From: Ignavibacteriaceae bacterium
GTDB taxonomy: Bacteria; Bacteroidota; Ignavibacteria; Ignavibacteriales; Ignavibacteriaceae
Assembly: GCA_022865965.1 (NCBI GenBank)
Contig: JALHTS010000291.1
Location: 1 to 23,125, forward strand
Length of the DNA: 23,125 nt
Direction of reading: 5' to 3'
The stretch's first letter is position 1. Each line of letters opens with the position of its first letter. Under the pieces are notes generated by a model. That model saw nothing but the letters and a program-made list of their open reading frames with translations, was not told where the DNA came from and made no database searches. Position numbers and translations under genes: made by a program. Shown piece after piece: positions 1 to 6,299 of the stretch.

Positions 1-684
1 GCTTCACTCGGAAAACTATCAGCAACTGTGGCACACGAGTTAAATAATCCACTTGCAGGAATTTTAACTTATAGTAAATTGATAACAAAAAAATTACAAG
101 CTTCACAGAAAGAATCGGAGTATTCAAAAATTATTGAATATCTAGAATTAATTTCACATGAATCTGCCCGCTGCGGACAAATTGTAAAGGACTTACTAAT
201 TTTTTCACACTCTGAACGGCATGAATTTGCAAAAGAAAACCTTGTAAAAATAATCTATCACAGTATTACTGTTATTAACCATCATCTGGAAATTAACGGT
301 ATCACTTTAATCAAAGATTACCCTGAATTACCAATTGAGATATACTGCAACGCAGACAAAATTCAACAGGCGTTAATTTCGCTTCTGATCAATTCAATCG
401 AAGCAATGCCTAATGGGGGGAAAATCATTCTTAACTTAACGCACGAAAAAAATAACGTTGTCCTTAGAATAATAGACGAAGGTACAGGAATAGCGGATAA
501 AGATTTGCCTAATATTTTTGAGCCGTTTTATTCAACAAAAGAAGCATCCGCAGGTACCGGTCTTGGGCTGGCGGTTGTCTACGGAATTATTACTAATCAT
601 AAAGGGACAATAGAAGTAGAAAAAACTTCAAATCAAGGAACTACATTTAAAGTAGTATTGCCAAAAAATGAACAACTTGCTTAA
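1..684 (+). CDS. Sensor histidine kinase, C-terminal part (5' end outside window)
   Basis: The reading frame is open from base 1, so the gene begins upstream and only the last 227 residues are visible. They hold the catalytic core of a histidine kinase. The HisKA H-box has the phospho-accepting His at visible residue 12 (context VAHELNNPLAG, typical of NtrB-like kinases). The HATPase domain follows, with an N-box around LLINSIEAMPNGG, a DEGTGIAD G1 box, an F-box FEPFYSTK and a G2 box GTGLGLAVV. The protein ends shortly after the ATPase domain with no receiver domain. The sigma-54 activator begins 11 bp downstream on the same strand, so the two very likely form a two-component pair. The input domain is not visible, so the signal is unknown. 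The kinase core is certain; the NtrB-like label rests on the H-box and the neighbour. Confidence 0.93.
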   Translation, partial: ASLGKLSATVAHELNNPLAGILTYSKLITKKLQASQKESEYSKIIEYLELISHESARCGQIVKDLLIFSHSERHEFAKENLVKIIYHSITVINHHLEINGITLIKDYPELPIEIYCNADKIQQALISLLINSIEAMPNGGKIILNLTHEKNNVVLRIIDEGTGIADKDLPNIFEPFYSTKEASAGTGLGLAVVYGIITNHKGTIEVEKTSNQGTTFKVVLPKNEQLA

Positions 685-695
685 GAGAAAGTTTT

Positions 696-2051
696 ATGGA
701 AAAAAAAGAAAAAATTCTAATAGTAGATGATGAAAAAATTGTTAGGGAATCTCTTTATCACTGGTTCGAAGAAGAAGATTATCTAGTTGATACCGCCGAG
801 GATGGAGATACTGCCTTAAAAAAATATGAAAAGGAGAAATTTGATCTTCTTCTTGTGGACATGAAAATGCCCGGCATGAGTGGCTTGGATTTGTTATCCA
901 AAATTAAAGCAATTGATAAAGATGCTCTTATTATCCTCATCACTGCCTTCGCTTCGGTACCAACCGCGATTACCGCTTTGAAAACCGGTGCCTATGATTA
1001 TGTAACAAAACCCGTTGATCCCGACGAGCTTGCGCATCTAGTCAAAAAAGCCCTTGAACAACGGGCGCTTAAAATTGAAAACATTCAGTTGAAAGAAAAT
1101 ATAGATGAAATAATTAAACCGGATAATTTGATCGGTGAGAGTTTTCAGATGAAAAAAATCTATGAACTTGTGCACAGTGTTGCCCGCACAGATACTACAG
1201 TTATAATCAGAGGTGATAGCGGCACAGGAAAAGAATTAGTTGCAAAAGCCATCCATATTAATAGCAGCAGAAAATATTTCCCGATTATTACTGTAAACTG
1301 CGGCGCTTTGACTGAATCACTTCTCGAAAGCGAATTGTTCGGACACGAAAAGGGCTCATTTACAGGCGCTCAATTCAAAAGAAAAGGGAAATTTGAAATG
1401 GCAGATAGAGGAACAATTTTTCTTGATGAAATTGGCTCTATTTCCCTTAAGATGCAGATTGAGCTGTTAAGAGTTATTGAAACAAAACAGTTTAACCGAG
1501 TTGGCGGAAATGAATTAGTAAAAAGTGATTTTAGGGTAATTACTGCAACAAATGAACCTCTGGAAGAACTTGTTAAAACAGGTAAGTTTAGAGAAGATTT
1601 ATACTACAGATTGAATGTTTTTACTATTGTTATCCCTCCGCTGCGTGAAAGAAGGGATGATATTCCTCTGCTTGCAAATTTTTTCATTAATAAATTTTCA
1701 ACTGCAATGAATAAAAAGATAAAAAGTGTTTCTAAAGAGGCAATGGATTTTCTAATAAACCATAATTGGCCGGGGAATGTTCGTGAATTAGAAAATGCGA
1801 TAGAACGAGCGATGGTGGTTGGCAAAACTAGTTCTATTATTGTTGATGACCTCCCTTTTCATGTTTCAAGTAATAACTTTGAATTAAATGATGACGAGAA
1901 AAGTCTTTCTTCAATGGAGAAAAAGTATATTTTTAATATTTTAAATGAGAATAGTTGGAATATTTCTAAAACCGCTCTGATACTTAAGATTGATAGGGTT
2001 ACCCTTTACAGTAAAATAAGTAAATACGGCCTCCGCAAAGATAAGTATTGA
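696..2051 (+). CDS. NtrC-family sigma-54-dependent response regulator
   Basis: This is a 451-residue transcription activator with the full three-domain layout. The receiver domain (about 5-120) has the acidic pair D11/D12, phospho-acceptor D55 and K105. The AAA+ sigma-54 interaction domain (about 145-375) has Walker A GDSGTGKE at 173-180, the sigma-54 contact loop GSFTGA at 220-225 and Walker B IFLDEIG at 241-247. A Fis-type helix-turn-helix occupies the last ~40 residues. The loop reads GSFTGA where GAFTGA is usual; this conservative Ala-to-Ser change is also found in some active family members. Receiver, AAA+ and Fis domains together mean it should activate sigma-54 promoters after phosphorylation by the kinase just upstream. 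I found no convincing sigma-54 -24/-12 site in this window, so the targets probably lie elsewhere. The ATG start is 11 bp after the kinase stop. Confidence 0.95.
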   Translation: MEKKEKILIVDDEKIVRESLYHWFEEEDYLVDTAEDGDTALKKYEKEKFDLLLVDMKMPGMSGLDLLSKIKAIDKDALIILITAFASVPTAITALKTGAYDYVTKPVDPDELAHLVKKALEQRALKIENIQLKENIDEIIKPDNLIGESFQMKKIYELVHSVARTDTTVIIRGDSGTGKELVAKAIHINSSRKYFPIITVNCGALTESLLESELFGHEKGSFTGAQFKRKGKFEMADRGTIFLDEIGSISLKMQIELLRVIETKQFNRVGGNELVKSDFRVITATNEPLEELVKTGKFREDLYYRLNVFTIVIPPLRERRDDIPLLANFFINKFSTAMNKKIKSVSKEAMDFLINHNWPGNVRELENAIERAMVVGKTSSIIVDDLPFHVSSNNFELNDDEKSLSSMEKKYIFNILNENSWNISKTALILKIDRVTLYSKISKYGLRKDKY

Positions 2052-2578
2052 TGGATATCTTTTTAGCACCGATTAAATTTTACAGCACTTTGCTGCTACA
2101 AGACCTTGTTACAGAATTATCCAAAAGGTTTTCTTTTAGAATTCACGTCATTGACCTGAAAATAAATCTTGATGATTTCTACTCTATAGATCGCAAACAA
2201 TATTTTTCCACACAGATTATTGCCGAGGCGATAAAGCTTACGGATGAATTTAACGGTAAAATAATTATGTTAACCGATGTGGATATTTTCGTTCCTCCAT
2301 TAACTTTTATTTTTGGTGAAGCGCAGCTTAACGGAAAACATTCCATTCTTTCAGTCTGTCGTTTGCACGAAGAATTTTATTCAGGCAATTCAAACGAAAA
2401 TCTTTTATTTGAGCGTACGATTAAAGAAGCACTTCACGAGCTTGGGCATTGTTACGGTCTGCGTCATTGCATTGATTGGGACTGTGTGATGCACTCATCA
2501 AATGGAATTGAAGAAGTAGATATAAAGGGAAACACGTTCTGCCGCAAATGCATTTCTAAAGTTGAAGGTTATAAATAG
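2051..2578 (+). CDS. amzA: Archaemetzincin-family zinc metallopeptidase
   Basis: A 175-residue protein with the diagnostic archaemetzincin signature. The zinc site HELGH is at 129-133, with the third ligand His139 directly followed by Cys140. It continues with Cys145, Val146, Met147 (the Met-turn) and a distal Cys164-x2-Cys167. These four cysteines are known in the family to bind a second, structural zinc. Length matches the family (about 170-190). There is no signal peptide, so it is expected in the cytoplasm, and natural substrates of the family are unknown. I chose the ATG at 2051, which overlaps the regulator's TGA by one base (TGATG), over an in-frame TTG one codon earlier. This implies translational coupling to the regulator. 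Archaemetzincins are patchy in bacteria, so co-expression with a two-component system is a useful clue to its role. Confidence 0.92.
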   Translation: MDIFLAPIKFYSTLLLQDLVTELSKRFSFRIHVIDLKINLDDFYSIDRKQYFSTQIIAEAIKLTDEFNGKIIMLTDVDIFVPPLTFIFGEAQLNGKHSILSVCRLHEEFYSGNSNENLLFERTIKEALHELGHCYGLRHCIDWDCVMHSSNGIEEVDIKGNTFCRKCISKVEGYK

Positions 2579-2699
2579 TAATTTTGCATTGCTGAATACG
2601 ACAATTGTTAAATAACGACTTTTATATTCTTACTTTTTAACGGAAAAGGATAAAACTGTTCTTTATTCATTACTCTTTACCGATTTTGGCTTGTTTAAG

Positions 2700-3917
2700 T
2701 TATCCTGATAGAGTATGAACTTTACCGCAGCGGGGACAAGTAATTGAATTCTTTTTATAATCAGGGGTAACTTTAATTTTTACACCACAGGCACAATGAA
2801 TAAAAGAAAAATCATTCAACTGCATAATTAAATCACCGGAAGTACGCTTTTCTTCCTTTTTATTTGATTCTTTATACCAGCTTGACAAAGGTCTTTTCAT
2901 CACAATAGGTATTGCATCTAATGAAGCAGTTGCAGGAAGAATTTTTTCACGGGAATTCCTAATAAACTGAAACGCACTTTGATAACTTAAGTAATGAACT
3001 CCCTGCTGCATTGCTCTAAGTATTCTTATTCTCTCAGAAATTGGCGGGTGTGTGTTTGTAAGATTTGATAATTTCATTCCCTTCTGTTTCAACGGATTTA
3101 CTATATACATTGGAGCAGTTATTGAATTTGCTTTTTTCATATCGAGAGTGTTTTCAGAAATTTTTTCCAGAGCGGAAGCTAAGCCTTCAGGATACCTTGT
3201 TAATCTTACTGCTGAAGCATCAGCAAGGTATTCGCGTTTTCTTGAAATTCCTAAATAAAGAAGTCTTGCCATTATCGGAGCGAGTATTGCAAAGACCAAC
3301 GCAACTATCATTATTATTAATTGTATCTGCCCTCCTTTTCCCGATGATTTTGATTTATATCTTGAACCACCGCCGAAATATAAACTTCTCAGAAAAACTT
3401 CTGATATAATTGTGATTGAACCAATCATCACTCCGGCAAGAGTCATTAATAAAACATCACGATTTACGACGTGAACCATTTCGTGAGCAATAACACCCTG
3501 TAATTCATCACGGTTTAATTTTCCGAGAAGTCCCGCAGAAACAGCAACAGCAGTATTTTCAGGCTTTATTCCTGTTGCAAAAGCATTTGGTGCCGGATCA
3601 TCAATTATATAAACTTTAGGCATGTATGAAAGATTTGCAGCAATTTTCATCTCTTCAACAACATTAAATAGTTGAGGATGAACAGCTTTGGTTACTTCTT
3701 TAGCGCCGCTAATACTCAGCAAAATTTTGCTGCCGGCAAAGTAACTTATTACAGATAGTATAAACCAAATGGAAAGTCCTACCAACACACCAAGAGGACC
3801 ACCATAATCAGAATTATAAAATTTTCCAAAGATATACCCGGCAAAAAATAACGTTGCTCCGAGTCCGATAAATAGTAAAATCGACTTTTGTCGATTAGCT
3901 TTTATAAGTTCCCACAT
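2700..3917 (-). CDS. htpX: HtpX-like M48 membrane zinc protease with C-terminal zinc ribbon
   Basis: A 405-residue integral membrane protease of family M48. Two membrane segments lie near the N-terminus (about 14-34 and 43-66) and two more flank the catalytic region (about 155-175 and 200-222). The zinc site HEMVH is at 145-149 and the third ligand is Glu229 in REYLADASAV. The THPPISERI motif near 289-297 is also typical. HtpX proteins degrade misfolded membrane proteins on the cytoplasmic side. HtpX is normally about 280-300 residues; this one carries about 90 extra residues ending in a CxC...CPRC zinc-ribbon-like module (C375, C377, C394, C397). Upstream on the same strand is a short ORF whose end resembles LemA, a frequent htpX neighbour, so a lemA-htpX pair may once have existed here. 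It converges with the archaemetzincin gene across 121 bp in which I see no clear terminator. Confidence 0.93.
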   Translation of the reverse strand: MWELIKANRQKSILLFIGLGATLFFAGYIFGKFYNSDYGGPLGVLVGLSIWFILSVISYFAGSKILLSISGAKEVTKAVHPQLFNVVEEMKIAANLSYMPKVYIIDDPAPNAFATGIKPENTAVAVSAGLLGKLNRDELQGVIAHEMVHVVNRDVLLMTLAGVMIGSITIISEVFLRSLYFGGGSRYKSKSSGKGGQIQLIIMIVALVFAILAPIMARLLYLGISRKREYLADASAVRLTRYPEGLASALEKISENTLDMKKANSITAPMYIVNPLKQKGMKLSNLTNTHPPISERIRILRAMQQGVHYLSYQSAFQFIRNSREKILPATASLDAIPIVMKRPLSSWYKESNKKEEKRTSGDLIMQLNDFSFIHCACGVKIKVTPDYKKNSITCPRCGKVHTLSG

Positions 3918-3932
3918 AGATTAAAACTTTAT

Positions 3933-4046
3933 TTATGAAAAATTGACTTTTGGAATTTCTTTTTCTTTTTGATCTTCAATCTGGAAAAATTCTTCTTCTG
4001 TAAATCCTACTGCAATTATTAATCGGACGCCAATTTTATTAAACAT
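3933..4046 (-). pseudogene. 37-codon remnant resembling the LemA C-terminus
   Basis: A short open frame lies 15 bp upstream of htpX. Its second half (residues 14-36, starting GFTEEEFFQIED and ending EIPKVNF) closely resembles what I remember of LemA C-termini: a GF-x3-x-FF segment followed by an acidic stretch and PxVxF at the very end. lemA commonly sits just upstream of htpX, which supports the reading. The rest of LemA (about 160 residues of helical coiled coil) is absent; the DNA upstream is the end of a cytochrome gene. The first 13 residues (MFNKIGVRLIIAV) also look like the N-terminal membrane start of some sensor kinases, so the ORF could be a chance fusion of two fragments. It may not be translated. 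The assignment is from memory of the family, without alignment. Confidence 0.45.
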
Positions 4047-4080
4047 TTTTCTAAAATGTAATTTGTCTATTCTAAATTAA

Positions 4081-4569
4081 TTATTTACTAACCAACTTGC
4101 CTGGTTTTTGTTTTGGATAAGCATAACCTTCGTGACATCCATCGCAGACAGGTTTTACCGCAAAATTATTTTCTGTATGACAATCTTCACAACTCATATC
4201 TGTGTGTGTTTCATCAAGCCGTAAACCGGTTACAGAATGTTTGAAGGTTTCATTATTCCAATCTTTATGACAGCTAACACAATTCCTATCAATATTTACA
4301 AACGGTATTTTGGAACCATGACACTTTTGACATGTAAGTTTTGCATGATAGGATTTTAAAGCCCATCCGCTGCTTCTTAAATGATCAAAAGCTACAAGTT
4401 CTTTATCGCCGTGACACTTGATGCATTTGTCATTTTTATGACAACTTATACAATTTTTATGCTGCTCTTTAAATGAAAGTTTTGCTTTACTAACATCACT
4501 AATTTTATTTCTTTCAGAATATGAAATTCTTTTAATTGGTGGAAAAATTTCAATCTTAGTGCCATGCAT
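4081..4569 (-). CDS. Six-haem c-type cytochrome fragment, N-terminus and signal peptide missing
   Basis: 162 residues with six CxxCH haem c attachment motifs, starting at residues 40, 49, 80, 97, 127 and 142. Additional scattered histidines (62, 75, 111, 121) could be distal ligands. Such multihaem proteins carry electrons outside the cytoplasmic membrane and need Sec export for haem attachment. Here the first ATG is followed by a polar stretch (MHGTKIEIFPPIKR), not a signal peptide, and an in-frame TAG lies only six codons upstream. The start therefore looks internal to a longer ancestral gene whose exported N-terminal part is gone. Without export the haems would not be attached, so I regard it as probably non-functional. 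Its neighbours on both sides are also gene debris. Confidence 0.75.
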   Translation of the reverse strand: MHGTKIEIFPPIKRISYSERNKISDVSKAKLSFKEQHKNCISCHKNDKCIKCHGDKELVAFDHLRSSGWALKSYHAKLTCQKCHGSKIPFVNIDRNCVSCHKDWNNETFKHSVTGLRLDETHTDMSCEDCHTENNFAVKPVCDGCHEGYAYPKQKPGKLVSK

Positions 4570-4580
4570 GATAAATGACT

Positions 4581-4682
4581 TTAAACACTAAAAAGCTCTC
4601 TTAACAGCTCTTTTTTATCAGAATTAGGAAGGTTAAAAGATAGGCTATTCCTATTTTCGAGAAGTGAAAAAATAATATAAAA
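4581..4682 (-). pseudogene. Possible C-terminal scrap of an unidentified protein
   Basis: A 33-codon open stretch without a start codon, between the cytochrome fragment and the aldo/keto reductase remnant. Its last ~25 codons read like a protein tail (NLPNSDKKELLRELF close to the stop), with charged and hydrophobic residues in helical spacing. I do not recognise a family. It could be chance in AT-rich DNA. It is listed because both neighbours are decayed genes on the same strand. Confidence 0.18.
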
Positions 4683-4709
4683 TTACTATTATTAAACAAT
4701 TAACAAGTA

Positions 4710-5110
4710 TTAAACTTCACCAAGCCATTCTGGTTCTAATGAAGCGCAAATTGTTTTTATTAAATCCTTTGGTAGTAGCCCTTTTTCTACCGAATGAAGA
4801 TTCTTTTTTAGATTATCAACTTTAGTTTTCCAATAATTGCTGAGTCAACTCCTTCTGCAAAAGCAGAGAATCTTATAAAAGTATCCTGCCAATCCTCTTG
4901 TTCTGGAAGATTCATTTCTTTCCACCGGAGCCAGTAAGCTTCTGCATAATATCCGCATGCAGTGTCAATAAGATTAATTCCAAAATCAAGTACAGAATTG
5001 AGAAGATATTCAATTTGCTTTTCGGAAATTTTATAATCGCCAATTTGTCCGGCACCAAATCCAATTGCTGAAACTTTTAATCCATTATTTCCAAAATTTC
5101 GGTAAATCAT
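4710..5110 (-). pseudogene. Aldo/keto reductase pseudogene (internal deletion plus frameshift)
   Basis: The first ~55 codons encode a normal aldo/keto reductase N-terminus (MIYRNFGNNGLKVSAIGFGA, then NLIDTACGYY, containing the catalytic Asp and Tyr regions). The frame then jumps directly to sequence typical of the C-terminal end of the same family (WLRWKEMNLP, then RFSAFAEGVDSAIIG). Around 200 residues of the TIM barrel, including the catalytic Lys and His, are absent. At about 4822-4832 the frame breaks: the first frame stops at 4808-4810, whereas a -1/+1 shift continues as KVDNLKKNLHSVEKGLLPKD and ends in EPEWLGEV at a TAA (4710-4712). This is a plausible native tail. Restoring one base would give the usual IIGTT cofactor-binding motif. 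Two independent lesions make this a clear dead gene. Confidence 0.85.
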
Positions 5111-5211
5111 TTCATTTTTATTTTTTCTGAAAAATAAAGAAAAAGAATCAAGTGTTTGGACTATAAAGTTTAAAATTACTCTTTTTTTATCTTTTTTATT
5201 AAAACTCTCCG

Positions 5212-5219
5212 TATTTTTG
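5212..5219 (+). promoter_or_regulatory. hypA: Candidate -7 promoter element for the hyp operon
   Basis: TATTTTTG matches the TAnnTTTG -7 consensus known from Bacteroidota-type housekeeping promoters. It sits in the 179-bp gap between the divergent aldo/keto reductase remnant and hypA, about 70 bp upstream of the hypA start. A T-rich tract lies at the right distance upstream but contains no clean TTG -33 element. The call depends on the organism belonging to that lineage, which is itself inferred. Confidence 0.3.
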
Positions 5220-5289
5220 ATACAGTACTATGTAGTTTTTCTTTATTTCGGACAGATATTTTATTAACTTTTATTCAGGGGAGTTATTT

Positions 5290-5652
5290 GTGCACGAGCT
5301 TTCAATTGCCCAAAATATTATTCGGATTATCAACAGCAGTGTTGAAAAAGAGAAGCTTGGTCTTGCCGATAAAATCTATTTAAAAGTTGGAAGATTAAGC
5401 AATATTTTAACCGAATCTCTTTTGTTTTGCTTTAACTCTGCTATTGAAAATACCCCACTTCAGAATTCTGAACTTGCCATAGAAATCGTTCCGATAAAAA
5501 TTCAATGCAACGATTGTAATCAAATAAGTGCTACAGATGATTTTATTTTTACCTGTCCTTCCTGCAATGGTTCATCAATAACAGTTATCGGCGGTGATGA
5601 GTTAGTCATTTCCTCAATTCATTTAAAAGATGAAAGCGAGTATATAAAATGA
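5290..5652 (+). CDS. hypA: Hydrogenase nickel insertion protein HypA
   Basis: 120 residues, the usual HypA length. HypA delivers nickel, together with HypB, to the hydrogenase large-subunit precursor. The N-terminal His2-Glu3 (MHELSIAQNI) is the nickel-binding end, and a structural zinc site is formed by C73, C76, C89 and C92. The start is GTG: it gives the obligatory Met-His N-terminus and is preceded by a good ribosome site (AGGGGAG, about 7-8 bp away). It is the first gene of a six-gene maturation operon, and hypB overlaps its stop by 4 bp (ATGA). Confidence 0.96.
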   Translation: MHELSIAQNIIRIINSSVEKEKLGLADKIYLKVGRLSNILTESLLFCFNSAIENTPLQNSELAIEIVPIKIQCNDCNQISATDDFIFTCPSCNGSSITVIGGDELVISSIHLKDESEYIK

Positions 5653-6299
5653 GTGTCATTACTATCGAAAGAAAAGTGTTAGAAAAGAATGATCAAATAG
5701 CTAACGAGCTAAGAACAAAATTTAAGTCGAAAGGAATGTTTGTTATCAATCTGCTTAGCTCTCCTGGTTCCGGTAAAACAAGTCTTATTGAAAGAACTGT
5801 TGAACACTTTAAGGACAAGTTAAATATTTCCGTAATCGTGGGGGATGTTCAGACGGATAATGATGCAAAGCGCATTGGCAAATTAAATATTCCGGTTGTG
5901 CAGATCATTACAAACGGCTCCTGTCATCTTGAAGCACAGCTTGTAAGAGATGCTTATAAAAATATTGAGAGTGAAGTTGCTGATGTTCTGATAATTGAAA
6001 ATGTTGGGAATCTTGTTTGTCCTGCTGGATATGATCTTGGTGAAAACAAAAAAGTTGTTGTAATCAGCACTACAGAGGGCGACGATAAACCGTTAAAGTA
6101 TCCCGCGATGTTCCGGAATTCTTCGGCGATGATAATTAATAAAACCGACCTTATTCCTTACGTAGATTCATCTCTTGATGAAATTAAGAAGAATGCTTTG
6201 TCAATTAATTCAACCCTGGAAGTGTTTGATATATCCTGCAAAAATTCTAAAGGAATTGAACAGTGGTGCAATTGGCTGGAATCACAAATTCATAAATGA
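5649..6299 (+). CDS. hypB: Hydrogenase maturation GTPase HypB
   Basis: 216 residues. HypB is a SIMIBI-class GTPase that uses GTP hydrolysis to drive nickel transfer with HypA. Visible elements are a P-loop around 37-44 (SSPGSGKT), the GDVQTDND region at 65-72, the inter-subunit metal site C92-H93 with C124, and the NKTD guanine-specificity motif at 164-167. It lacks the His-rich nickel-storage stretch found at the N-terminus of some HypB proteins; the downstream transporter carries a His-rich loop instead. The start overlaps the hypA stop and its own stop overlaps hypF, so translation is probably coupled. Confidence 0.96.
   Translation: MSVITIERKVLEKNDQIANELRTKFKSKGMFVINLLSSPGSGKTSLIERTVEHFKDKLNISVIVGDVQTDNDAKRIGKLNIPVVQIITNGSCHLEAQLVRDAYKNIESEVADVLIIENVGNLVCPAGYDLGENKKVVVISTTEGDDKPLKYPAMFRNSSAMIINKTDLIPYVDSSLDEIKKNALSINSTLEVFDISCKNSKGIEQWCNWLESQIHK

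Noticed and set aside
2579..2699. Possible terminator between amzA and htpX
   Set aside because: I could not find a stable GC-rich stem followed by a T-tract on either strand; the gap is AT-rich without clear structure.
3052..3409. Two open frames on the + strand inside the htpX locus
   Set aside because: They are antisense to a full-length conserved protease and resemble no family.
5111..5289. Sigma-54 promoter upstream of hypA, suggested by the NtrC-type regulator in the window
   Set aside because: No TGGCA-N7-TGC-like -24/-12 pair is visible there.
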